From Micavibrio sp. UBA2638 (lineage in GTDB: Bacteria; Pseudomonadota; Alphaproteobacteria; Micavibrionales; Micavibrionaceae), in assembly GCA_002359735.1 (NCBI GenBank), contig DENS01000003.1, forward strand, positions 7,307 through 71,306: DNA of 64,000 nucleotides, read 5' to 3'. Position 1 is the stretch's first letter. The number at the start of each line of letters is the position of its first letter. Below, one piece after another: positions 25,553-34,702 of this stretch. A program made the position numbers and the translations under genes. A model generated the notes under the pieces. It did not search any database. It was not told the DNA's origin and was given only the letters and a program-made list of their open reading frames with translations.

Positions 25553-27727
25553 CTAAATTCCGAATTCACGAATTACCACCGCGCGAATATGGCGAAAGGC
25601 ATTATACAACAAACTTTCACCCCGGCCTTCCACAACAACCGCGCCGCGAACGCGCAAGGATGGAATCTGTAAGGACGACATATCCCTGACCGGGGCAAGA
25701 CGCAAACGATAAATCGCGTTATGGGCAATCAGTTGATTATCCTGCCCGCCAGCGTCCACCGCAATCGGCCCGCCGTAAACAGAGGCGAGTTCAGGATAAT
25801 TCAAATACCGTGTACTGACCGTATCCACATCTTGTAATTTGACAGGCAATGGCACATGCAACACGTTATCAGGATAAAACGTTCCTGCAGCCCCCCCTTG
25901 AATGCGGCCATAGCTTCGTTCATCAACATAAGCATAAAGCACCTGAGAATCCGTGTTTACGATCTCCATAATCAGATCCCCGGATGACAACCAGAGCCCT
26001 TCATGCAGGAAATCCTGTGCATAGAATACCTGGCCCTTAGTATCGGCGCGCAATGTCAAACGATCCCGCATCGATATCAGGCTATCCAAACGGGTTTGTT
26101 CTTCACGTTGTTTACTGACAAGGGCCGGGCGCTCTTTGATTAAAGCCTGATTTCGCTGGGCGATGTTAATCTGCTGCCCCAGCATTTTCACCTTATGCTG
26201 CACTTGTGTAATTTTACTATCCAGACTATCCGATCGCAAAACCAGCAAAACATCGCCTTTTTCGACGATTTGCCCATGTTGAACCCGCATATCGTCAATC
26301 CGCGCAGAGATGGGAACATTCACTTTCTGATAGGCCTGTGCCTGCATAACCGCGGGGACCTCAACAGAGGAGCGCCAGGGAAACACCGCCATAAAAATAG
26401 CCATTGCCAATATCCCACCGATCACCCGCTTTCCGCCCACAGACATCTTTTGACGTTCCTCCCACCAAATTTTCAATTCCCCGGCTATGGGAAAAACAAT
26501 AAAAAACCCAAGCTCAACCACCATCAAAATAACACCGATTGGCTGCGGAAACAGATAAAATATTAAAATGGCGATACCAACAAAAAGGAAAAACCTGTAT
26601 ACCCATGTGGCATATCCATACACAATAACCAAACGCTGCAAACTGGGCTTAAACTGCTCAGGCTTAGGCGCTTTCACCCCCAAAATCCAGCCGCGCAAAT
26701 GCCATTTGGTTAATGCAAAGGCGCGATACTGTAAATTATCAATACCCAGCATATCCGCCAGCAAATAATACCCGTCAAAACGCATGAACGGATTAAAATT
26801 CACCGACACCGTAATTAAAAATGAAACCGTCGCAATAAAAAAGGCCGCGCTTTTTAAAGCTCCATCAGGCAGAAAATGCCACAATACCAATGCGCAGGCC
26901 GCCAAATAAAATTCAGCCATGACCCCCGCATAGCCAATACGCAGACGCGCATTTTTATCGACAATCTTCCAGGCGCCGCTGGTGTCGGTATATAAAACAG
27001 GGTACAGCACAATAAGGGCCACCCCCATGACCGTGACCTCAACACCCGATAGTTTTGCGCTGTAGGCATGGGCCAGTTCATGACATATTTTTACAAAAAC
27101 AAGCGAGATAATATAAATCAGTAACCCTTGCCATGAAAAAAAATGCATAAACGTATTGGCAAATTCATCCACTCTGAAAAGTGTTAAGACCATGCCCAGC
27201 ACCATAAAACCCAGCATTATTATAAAAAACGCCCGCGTGAATAATGGCCGGACATAGGCCTTGGTACATTCTAGAAACGGATCCGGTCGCACGAGTGGAA
27301 TACGCAAGAATAAATAGCTGTGCGCCGCCTGTTTCCACCATGCCTTTTTACGGTTGTTTGATTTTTCTGCAAGGCGCCTGGCCTGATGATCATTCGAGCT
27401 TTGCGCCAGTTCATTGGCATATAAAAAACGCACAATATTTAAAACGTCATCCCGTTCCAAATGCAAAGTCGTATGCGCATTGACATCGGCCAGCAATTCA
27501 TCAACCGTCTGGAAATTTTCAAAACGCCTGAGAATTTCAAACCCTTGCCAGCCCAGGCGATAAAACTGATTGGTTACAGGATCATGCAGTGTCCATGTCG
27601 GATACCCGTCTTTTTCCCGCGGGCCGGGGTGCAAATCAATTTCTTCGCGCAAGACAGGCAGGTTTACAACCGCCATCGCGCCGGTTTTTTTGGTCACGCT
27701 GTTATCTGATCCACTTTCGGCCGTCAC
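25553..27727 (-). CDS. PqqD-like / M50 site-2 protease / HlyD-like fusion membrane protein
   Basis: 724 residues, GTG start. Order: a PqqD-like winged domain (about 30-115, with FYRLGWQGFEILRRF), membrane helices from about 165, the zinc-protease motif HELAHAY at 216-222 inside a helix, NPFMRFDGYY near 312-321 supplying the third ligand (Asp) as in M50 proteases, more helices to about 460, then a periplasmic adaptor region with a lipoyl-like half motif (RIDDMRVQHGQIVEKGDVLLVL near 495), a short coiled coil and a second lipoyl half and beta-barrel. M50-HlyD fusions occur beside TolC and HlyD genes. Here no ABC ATPase accompanies it. Its role, whether channel, protease or anchor, is inference. 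Confidence 0.87.
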   Translation of the reverse strand: MTAESGSDNSVTKKTGAMAVVNLPVLREEIDLHPGPREKDGYPTWTLHDPVTNQFYRLGWQGFEILRRFENFQTVDELLADVNAHTTLHLERDDVLNIVRFLYANELAQSSNDHQARRLAEKSNNRKKAWWKQAAHSYLFLRIPLVRPDPFLECTKAYVRPLFTRAFFIIMLGFMVLGMVLTLFRVDEFANTFMHFFSWQGLLIYIISLVFVKICHELAHAYSAKLSGVEVTVMGVALIVLYPVLYTDTSGAWKIVDKNARLRIGYAGVMAEFYLAACALVLWHFLPDGALKSAAFFIATVSFLITVSVNFNPFMRFDGYYLLADMLGIDNLQYRAFALTKWHLRGWILGVKAPKPEQFKPSLQRLVIVYGYATWVYRFFLFVGIAILIFYLFPQPIGVILMVVELGFFIVFPIAGELKIWWEERQKMSVGGKRVIGGILAMAIFMAVFPWRSSVEVPAVMQAQAYQKVNVPISARIDDMRVQHGQIVEKGDVLLVLRSDSLDSKITQVQHKVKMLGQQINIAQRNQALIKERPALVSKQREEQTRLDSLISMRDRLTLRADTKGQVFYAQDFLHEGLWLSSGDLIMEIVNTDSQVLYAYVDERSYGRIQGGAAGTFYPDNVLHVPLPVKLQDVDTVSTRYLNYPELASVYGGPIAVDAGGQDNQLIAHNAIYRLRLAPVRDMSSLQIPSLRVRGAVVVEGRGESLLYNAFRHIRAVVIREFGI

Positions 27728-27769
27728 CCTGATTCACCTTTTACCACTGATATTGTCCTAACAGGCGCA

Positions 27770-29206
27770 TCACAACCCAAGATGCTTACGCAGCCATGCC
27801 ACCGGGCGGCGCAATATATGATAGGCCAGTATGGTATAATTGCCGTAAACCTTGGCCGTTCCTTGCAATCCAATTGCGGGCCGTGCATCTGTATCCGTGA
27901 AACGCGCCTTGATTTTATAGGTCATTAATCCGTCGGTATCGGCCCCCGCCTTGTAGCTGATATAATGAATTTTTGCGTTATACTGTTTCAAAGGAGCAAT
28001 ATTTAAAAAAGCGCGAATAGGGACATCATGATTGATTTGCACCATATTATCGACAGGAACACGTACCAATAATTCACTATTCTGCGGCTTGGCCAACAGC
28101 ATCAAACGCTGGCCGGTGCGCATGGGTTGCCCTCTCAGCTCCGATGCATCATTAAAAACCACCTGTCCGGCATGGGGCGCCTTTACACTCATACGCATAA
28201 GTTGCTGATTTAAATAAGATATTTCGGCACTTTTCATTTCAATTTGCGCCGATATCAAGGCAAGCTGCGCCTTGCTGCGATCTTCGCTAAACGCTTGGCG
28301 TGATGCCTGCGATAGTTCTGTACTCAGAATTTGCACCTCTTTTTCCGCAACCGCTTTTTCACTCCGCAGCTGCGTATCATCAAACGTGACCAGTATATCG
28401 CCTGCCTCAACATGCTGATTGGGCTCCACCAGAATATCATCAACAACCGCGTCCATGGGTGCACTAATCATATACGGATCCAGGGGTATAACCTCGGAAG
28501 GGGCCGTTGCCGACAACCGAACCGGAAACAGCGCAACAACACCCAGCCCTATCAGGGCCGCCCGGCGTAAATTAGTCCCCCACAGCCGGTTTTTCACCTT
28601 TTCAGGCCAACTTGTCTGTTCCAGCCTTTGCAACATATATAACGCATGTGCATATGCCCCGGATACATGGGATAATAAAATCCGATCCGACTCCTGAAAC
28701 GGCGTATCCCGATCAAACCATAAGCCTCCAAAACAGCGCCCCGCCGGTGACCAGAACAGCACCATAACGGCATGCGACTGCAGCCATTTATCCCAATTCA
28801 CCTGATCATCGCTCCCGCAGTCATCTTGTGATAAAACATGCACACTGGCCCATTCCTGCTTTTCATCTTCTGTCAGGTCCAAATCCTGCACCCTACGTTT
28901 TACAAAGCCGGTAAACCACTGCATAAAGCCCGAATCATCGTCTACATGAGACACACCAGAGGCATGTGTCACCTTTACTTTATCCAGGTAAAAAGACCAC
29001 AGATAACACTGCCTGTATGGGAAAAGGCGGAATGTATCATTGGTAATATGAAAGCCAATTTCATTTCTTTGCGATGCTTTGTTACGGACCTGACGTTCCA
29101 ATAATAAAGCCTGCGTTAGTTTTTTTAACTTAGCTTCGGAATAAGGCTCATGCGGCGCCGATTTTTTGGATGAGGACGGGGAATAGGAGGAGCTATTATC
29201 GGCCAT
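27770..29206 (-). CDS. GAF-like domain fused to HlyD-type adaptor, membrane anchored
   Basis: 478 residues. The cytosolic N-terminal part (about 30-200) has a GAF-like layout (CYLWSFYLDKVKVTHASG, VLFWSPAGRCFGGLWFDRD, LLSHVSGAYAHALYML). A single membrane helix follows (about 212-232), then the adaptor: lipoyl half near 255-275 (VDDILVEPNQHVEAGDILV), helical hairpin 280-335, second half near 345 and a beta-barrel to about 450. The GAF-like part could sense a cytosolic signal or dock the substrate. It stands 5 nt after the smaller adaptor gene and 42 nt before the M50 fusion. Confidence 0.82.
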   Translation of the reverse strand: MADNSSSYSPSSSKKSAPHEPYSEAKLKKLTQALLLERQVRNKASQRNEIGFHITNDTFRLFPYRQCYLWSFYLDKVKVTHASGVSHVDDDSGFMQWFTGFVKRRVQDLDLTEDEKQEWASVHVLSQDDCGSDDQVNWDKWLQSHAVMVLFWSPAGRCFGGLWFDRDTPFQESDRILLSHVSGAYAHALYMLQRLEQTSWPEKVKNRLWGTNLRRAALIGLGVVALFPVRLSATAPSEVIPLDPYMISAPMDAVVDDILVEPNQHVEAGDILVTFDDTQLRSEKAVAEKEVQILSTELSQASRQAFSEDRSKAQLALISAQIEMKSAEISYLNQQLMRMSVKAPHAGQVVFNDASELRGQPMRTGQRLMLLAKPQNSELLVRVPVDNMVQINHDVPIRAFLNIAPLKQYNAKIHYISYKAGADTDGLMTYKIKARFTDTDARPAIGLQGTAKVYGNYTILAYHILRRPVAWLRKHLGL

Positions 29207-29211
29207 CAGAT

Positions 29212-29982
29212 CTATCGCCCCCCTTCAAACACCGCTTTACCGGTCATACCCGGCAAAACATTATCATCAACATTTTGCAATGTTGCGACGATCATGATCG
29301 ATTGGCTGACCTCATCAACCGCACCGCCAATATGCTCGACTTTCGCGGTATAATCCTGCCCGGTTTCGAAAACATGAACCTTTAGGGCCGTCCCGATCTT
29401 CAACCATGACAGCCATTTTGACGGCACCAGCATACGGGCATCCAATTGATCCAAAGAGGCAATGGATATAATATCCTGTCCCGATTTGACCGTTTCATAC
29501 AGATTAACATTTAATCCTGTTATACGGCCATCATAGGGCGCCTCTAACACGCAATAATCAACATTGACCTCACTAACGGTATATTCGGTTTTTGCCTTTT
29601 CATACTCGGCCTCGGCAATCACCAGGTCAAGATCGGATATAGAGCTTAAATTCTTCAGCTTCTTTTTCGCCTCCCATTTTGCCTTGGCGGCTTTTAACAT
29701 GGCTTTGGCCTGTTTATGTTCAGCCTTGTCAATGCGGCAATCATAGGCGATTAAGGTATCCCCTTTTTTAAACGTATCACCGTCTTTAAAGGGCAATTCG
29801 TGAACGCGGCGTGTAAAGGGGCTGGAAAACATTGCCTGCTGAGCGGCGACCAGAACAACCTGCACTTCTTTGTTATTGGCGGCCTGTTCATTCGCATATC
29901 CAGCATGCGCCCCGCCCAATAATATCAAACCAAAACACATCCCAAATATCGATAATGCAAAAAGCATTCGCCCGTATTGCAC
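29212..29982 (-). CDS. Periplasmic adaptor (HlyD/RND membrane-fusion family), short
   Basis: 256 residues. GTG start, supported by AAGGAG 7 nt upstream. Signal peptide to about GGAHA (28). Adaptor architecture: lipoyl half (HELPFKDGDTFKKGDTLIAYD, in part, near 62), a coiled-coil hairpin (80-130), second lipoyl half (YCVLEAPYDGRITGL near 142) and a beta-barrel. It is soluble or loosely anchored, so it would complement the two membrane-bound HlyD fusions encoded next to it. It sits between the TolC-like gene and the GAF/HlyD gene. Confidence 0.87.
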   Translation of the reverse strand: MQYGRMLFALSIFGMCFGLILLGGAHAGYANEQAANNKEVQVVLVAAQQAMFSSPFTRRVHELPFKDGDTFKKGDTLIAYDCRIDKAEHKQAKAMLKAAKAKWEAKKKLKNLSSISDLDLVIAEAEYEKAKTEYTVSEVNVDYCVLEAPYDGRITGLNVNLYETVKSGQDIISIASLDQLDARMLVPSKWLSWLKIGTALKVHVFETGQDYTAKVEHIGGAVDEVSQSIMIVATLQNVDDNVLPGMTGKAVFEGGR

Positions 29983-30029
29983 AATTTTACTCCTTGTGTT
30001 GCGAATAAATTGATCGCTTTATTTTATTA

Positions 30030-31583
30030 TTATGTGGCCGGTTTTTTTTGCGGCAACGGTACTTTTTTGACAGCCAAAATCGTATCCAAAGCATCCGGTA
30101 TATATACCTCGTTCAATGAACCATAACGATCTTTAACAACGGCCTCCAATTCTTCCAGGCTCATCTGCGTTGTAATGTCGGATGTTGGATCAATACCCAA
30201 TGTATCAATTAACATGGCATAGTTGCTCCACATTCTAACAAAGCTGTTATGCATGTCAGTTTGCCCAAGAATAAAATCGGTTTGAATTTCAAAATATTCA
30301 ACATCTGATAATGAATTGGCCGAAAATTTATTGCGGGCATCACGCGCAATCTGTTGTTCAACGTTCAACAAACGACGGCGCAAATTATATTTCTCGCGGC
30401 TATGTTCAAAGCTGTTATACGCAATATGGGTTTGCGTCATAATCGCCGCCATCAGTGTCTGGCGTTTTAAATCTGCCAGGCGCTGTTCGGTTTCAACCTT
30501 ATTCAAACGTGAGGGCAGTGTAAAAATACTGAGTAAATTTTGTGTCAGCGATAATGACAATTCACCCCAGTTTTTATTAACCAGAAAATCGTTCGAATTA
30601 TAATTTTGTGATGCGATAATTTCAAAACCGGGCAGTGTTTTTAAAATTTCCTGTATCGATTTACGCTCTTCAATGCGCTTGCGCAAAACTTCTTCACGAC
30701 TTTCCGGACGCATCACAACAGACAACAAAACCAGCTCATCAACATCGTTACTAATAGACGGTATCTTCTTTTGAAAATCGCGGTCCGATACCTCTAATGA
30801 AAAATCAGTATTGGGCGGAAGATTCATCAAATAGGCCAATTCAACCTTTGCACTTAATAGTCTTTCTTTTGCATCTGATAATGCATTTAACGATTTATAC
30901 AGTTTGGCCTGCTGTTTCAGCACATCCTCTTGAGGGATAAGACCTTGTTCTTCCGCACGTTGCAAATCAGCGGCAAGGCGTTTTCCTTTTTGAATAAGCC
31001 CGTCATAATCCTTGCGCAATATCTGTTCGCTCGCGGCCTGCCAATATAAACTCAAAACTTCCCGGACTATGCCCTGGGCCATTTTACGTTGGCGTTGATG
31101 CGCTATTTTCGCCTCATCACTACTGTTTTTTGCATTCACGACATTCAACCCGGATTCAATCAAATCCCAGCTCGCCTCCAGTTTTGCGCCGCCAATGTGA
31201 CGTTCATTTCCATAAGATGGTTCAAGTGACGTTCGCCCTGTCTCGACAGAACGACTGGATGAAGCGCGGAAATTATCGCGCTCGGAATAATCCGCGCTGG
31301 CATTTAACCGCGGCAGGGCGCCCAATGAGTCAACCGTCACTTTGCGCTGCAAAGCAACAGTTTCCAAGGCTTTAACGCGGTTATCAAGATTATATTTAAT
31401 CGTCCTTGCAATCGCTTCATCAAAAGAAATAGGGTCTTCAATAGCCTGCGGCGTATACAGACTTTTAATATCCTTTTCGATCAGATCCAGCTGTTCGGAT
31501 AACGTTAAATCAGACGTCAACACCGAACACCCCGTCAGAGCGAATACCAAAGGTATCATAATGATTTTATTAAAACGTGGCAT
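30030..31583 (-). CDS. TolC-family outer-membrane efflux lipoprotein
   Basis: 517 residues from ATG 31583. A TTG at 31607 is possible. The signal ends in the lipobox FALTGC (Cys near 19). Two long helical repeats follow, as in TolC: EAIARTIKYNLDNRVKALE near 56-74 and the matching half after about residue 300. RADYSERDN-type beta segments lie between. There is a Pro/Lys-rich C-terminus. It would form the outer-membrane exit duct for the adaptors downstream. It begins 81 nt after the surface-protein stop and is likely in the same transcript. Confidence 0.88.
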   Translation of the reverse strand: MPRFNKIIMIPLVFALTGCSVLTSDLTLSEQLDLIEKDIKSLYTPQAIEDPISFDEAIARTIKYNLDNRVKALETVALQRKVTVDSLGALPRLNASADYSERDNFRASSSRSVETGRTSLEPSYGNERHIGGAKLEASWDLIESGLNVVNAKNSSDEAKIAHQRQRKMAQGIVREVLSLYWQAASEQILRKDYDGLIQKGKRLAADLQRAEEQGLIPQEDVLKQQAKLYKSLNALSDAKERLLSAKVELAYLMNLPPNTDFSLEVSDRDFQKKIPSISNDVDELVLLSVVMRPESREEVLRKRIEERKSIQEILKTLPGFEIIASQNYNSNDFLVNKNWGELSLSLTQNLLSIFTLPSRLNKVETEQRLADLKRQTLMAAIMTQTHIAYNSFEHSREKYNLRRRLLNVEQQIARDARNKFSANSLSDVEYFEIQTDFILGQTDMHNSFVRMWSNYAMLIDTLGIDPTSDITTQMSLEELEAVVKDRYGSLNEVYIPDALDTILAVKKVPLPQKKPAT

Positions 31584-31664
31584 AACGAATGAACACCCAT
31601 AGGACAAAGAAAAATTTTATTACAAAAAAGCCTTCAAATCAATTGAAACAGTTACAATAAAAAC

Positions 31665-34490
31665 TTAAAGCGAAGAAATCAGCCGCTCAACGGACTGTTC
31701 GAATTCATTCGCATGCATAGCCAACTTCGTTGTGAAGTTTTCACCCGCCGTGATGTCATTTAACAGGTGCGCCTCCTTGTCATTCCCGGCATCCGCGGCG
31801 CCTTGATCCGATTGCCCGGCACCAAGTCCTGAATCCTGACTTCCGGCCGCAGGCTCAATATCGGGCGGATTGGCATCCCCGGCAGAGCCTTGCGCATTAT
31901 CTGCATCATATAATTTGCTCCAGTAGCGCGTATATGCATCTACATCGTCACTATCCAGACCGAACATAGCCTGTTCAACAGATGTTACAATATCAATGCT
32001 CTGGGCATCGTGAGTGCCAAACGCCGAATGAACCGGATTTACAGAGGGCGTAACCGCCTTTTTATACCCCAATGCACTGAAATTATGACCATAATACGCC
32101 GTATTAAAATTATCGGCGTTCATGTCCGTAACCGCCATACTGAAGGCCCCTTGCGAAGTATTGTCTTGTCCTGATAACGGCGCACCATTTACACCACCTT
32201 CATCAGAGGCAGCATCATCTTCTGCAGATTCAATGGCCTCGACTGTTTGCCGTTTTTGCCCTGTCAATTCTATTATATCATCGCTAACGTCTGGCGGAGC
32301 TTCTGCCGGGGCTTCAGGGGGGGGAACAATTGGCGGCGCAGCGGCCGCGTTCACCGTTACATCAAACGTTTCGGTTGCGCTGCCGCCATTGCCATCGCTT
32401 AAGGTCAGGGTAATGGTGGCCGTGCCCGATTGGCCCGCCGCAGGGGTTACTGTTACGGTGCGGTTTGCCCCTGTACCCGCAATCACAATATTACCATTCG
32501 GGATTAAGCCGGTATCGCTGGAGGCACCGGTTACGCTCACCGTGTCCCCATCCGCATCGGCAACCGTAAAGGCCAGCGCCCCGGTATTGCCGTCTTCATT
32601 GATGGTCTGGTTGGCAATGGCCGAAATGGTCGGGTCGGCATTCACGTCTGTCACGGTCACATCAAAGGTTTCGTAAACACTGCTGCCGCGATCATCTGTT
32701 ATTTTCAATGTAATGGTTGCGGTTCCTGACTGGTTATTCGCCGCGGTTACGGTTACAGTGCGGTTTGCCCCCGTACCCGCAATCACGATATTGGCATCCG
32801 GTACCACGGCCGTATTACTGGATGTCGCCGTCACCGTCATGGCATCCCCATCGGCATCGGCGACCGTAAAGGCCAATGCATTTGTTGACTCGCCGTCATT
32901 AATGGCCTGATCCGCCACCGCCGTCACCGTTGGGGCTGTATTTCCTTTTAAGCCGTAATAATAGTAAACCAGACCATCATCGCCATTTTGTTCGTTATCG
33001 GCAATCACAATATCCGCATAACCATCTCCATCAAAATTACCAATCGCAACGGATTCACCCAAATATTTGGCATCTAAATTGGTACTGGAGCTGTAAATAA
33101 ATTCTGACGCATCCGTATTTGTCGTTGTGCCGCCTGTAACATGTAAAACCGCATTCCCGCGATTATTACCATAGACAACAAAAGCGCCGCCAATACTGTT
33201 GCTACCGTCTTTATTTTTATGTGAACCGATCACCAAATCATCAAATCCATCACCGTCAATATCGGCGCCGGCGCTGATTGAATTACCAAACCCTGCGGCA
33301 TTATCCGATGTATAAAGCATGGTTCCATTCGACCCATCAATATCGGCGATGCTGAAACTGGCCGGTAATGCATTGCCACCATATATAACATGCACAGCAT
33401 CTCTAATTTGGAATTTTTCGACATCACTTTGATAACTGCTAATGGCAATATCAGCAAACCCATCACCATTAAAATCACCAGCAGACGTTATTCTGGAACC
33501 AAAACTTTCAATATCATAAGTATTGGCCGTTCCCCCATCGATAATAATTCCCGTACTGGCATCTAAATCGATAATATTCATAGAGGCGGCAAAAGGCGTG
33601 TCCCGGCCAAACACCACAAAGACAGCGCCGCGGTTATTATTTTTTAAAATCGTCGAAATCGCAAGATCATCAATGCCATCGGCGTTGAAATCACCCACTC
33701 CGGCAACAGCGGTCCCTAATCTGTACCCAGAGGCACCAACAACATGTCCCTGAATTACAAAACCATCCGAACCGTCCAGAGGGTTCACAGAAAAATTCCG
33801 GTCTGCAAAAGCGCCGCCATGACCAAACAGCACATAACCGCGGCCGGGATCATTCGTACCACCACCTTTAGGGGAGCCGATGATAAGATCGTCAAAGCCA
33901 TCATTGTTTATATCGCCCGCGCCGGCAACGGACGCCCCAAACTCCGTTTCGGTAAAACTACCTTCCAGATAAAAAACATTGCCCTGGCTGGTATCGGTTA
34001 AGTCAATGGTCGCGGCCGGATTGGCACTCCCAAGGACAACGCGAACCCCCTCACCAGCGGCCTCACCCGGGTTCAAAAACGCAATATCTTCATAGCCGTC
34101 ATTGTTAATATCACCGATAAATTCAACGCCCAATTGTTTAACGGTAGAACTGCCGACGAATTTAACACTATTTGTATTATCCAGATCGGCCTCGGTTAAA
34201 TCACCCCAATCACCACGGTCGGCGCTGCCGTAAATCAGAATGCTTTCCCCGTCACCGCTTCCTTCGCTTAATACCAATAAATCATCAAAGCCATCGCCGT
34301 TAAAATCACCAACGGCCACATCCTTACCAGTGCCGTTGTTCACGCTATCGGCAAATGTTCCACCATCAAGCGTTGCATCGGTTTCCGGGTCAACCGTATC
34401 CGCAAATGCAGCATCCAGCATCACCCGCCGTTCCAGCGGACGAATAAAGAGAGGATGATTACGTTCACGTGACAAAATACAGCCTTTCAT
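31665..34490 (-). CDS. Large surface protein: LEPR-XLL-like start, FG-GAP propeller, two cadherin-like repeats
   Basis: 941 residues. No Sec signal peptide. Instead the start holds FIRPLERRVMLDAAF (about 15-29), like the LEPR-XLL motif that opens many giant proteobacterial surface proteins. Residues 50-515 contain about seven FG-GAP units, each with a Ca-binding DxNxDGxxD loop (DFNGDGFDD, DINNDGYED, DFNADGIDD, DIDGDGFDD), making one seven-bladed propeller. Residues 517-715 are two near-identical cadherin/Ig-like domains. A Pro/Ala linker and an acidic, Ser/Asp-rich C-terminal domain follow. No RTX nonapeptides are seen, so a standard type I RTX signal is absent. It leads the operon and is the obvious cargo. 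Confidence 0.85.
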   Translation of the reverse strand: MKGCILSRERNHPLFIRPLERRVMLDAAFADTVDPETDATLDGGTFADSVNNGTGKDVAVGDFNGDGFDDLLVLSEGSGDGESILIYGSADRGDWGDLTEADLDNTNSVKFVGSSTVKQLGVEFIGDINNDGYEDIAFLNPGEAAGEGVRVVLGSANPAATIDLTDTSQGNVFYLEGSFTETEFGASVAGAGDINNDGFDDLIIGSPKGGGTNDPGRGYVLFGHGGAFADRNFSVNPLDGSDGFVIQGHVVGASGYRLGTAVAGVGDFNADGIDDLAISTILKNNNRGAVFVVFGRDTPFAASMNIIDLDASTGIIIDGGTANTYDIESFGSRITSAGDFNGDGFADIAISSYQSDVEKFQIRDAVHVIYGGNALPASFSIADIDGSNGTMLYTSDNAAGFGNSISAGADIDGDGFDDLVIGSHKNKDGSNSIGGAFVVYGNNRGNAVLHVTGGTTTNTDASEFIYSSSTNLDAKYLGESVAIGNFDGDGYADIVIADNEQNGDDGLVYYYYGLKGNTAPTVTAVADQAINDGESTNALAFTVADADGDAMTVTATSSNTAVVPDANIVIAGTGANRTVTVTAANNQSGTATITLKITDDRGSSVYETFDVTVTDVNADPTISAIANQTINEDGNTGALAFTVADADGDTVSVTGASSDTGLIPNGNIVIAGTGANRTVTVTPAAGQSGTATITLTLSDGNGGSATETFDVTVNAAAAPPIVPPPEAPAEAPPDVSDDIIELTGQKRQTVEAIESAEDDAASDEGGVNGAPLSGQDNTSQGAFSMAVTDMNADNFNTAYYGHNFSALGYKKAVTPSVNPVHSAFGTHDAQSIDIVTSVEQAMFGLDSDDVDAYTRYWSKLYDADNAQGSAGDANPPDIEPAAGSQDSGLGAGQSDQGAADAGNDKEAHLLNDITAGENFTTKLAMHANEFEQSVERLISSL
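32348..32942. repeat. Two tandem ~300-bp repeats coding for cadherin-like domains
   Basis: Two copies about 302 bases apart, with long near-identical stretches. For example, the segment around 32459-32495 recurs near 32761-32797 with few changes. Such repeats allow expansion or contraction of the stalk. Confidence 0.75.
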
Positions 34491-34702
34491 TTCACATGGT
34501 TACATTGCAAATATCTTAAAAACTGCGAGCTTTAAATATATTAGCCTGTTCTATATTAGCATTATTTCCTTTAATTTTTTCCTAAAATATAGATAAAGTT
34601 TTATCTATCTTGATGAATCCTGATCCTGAAGCGATCCAGCATTTTTCTTGTGCAGACAAGGTTGAGATGGTAAAATAAACCCTTGAATGACGTGTGTGGA
34701 TA

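Noticed and set aside
32122..32910. Plus-strand frames opposite the cadherin-like repeats
   Set aside because: Antisense of repeated coding sequence with strong codon bias. No start signals.
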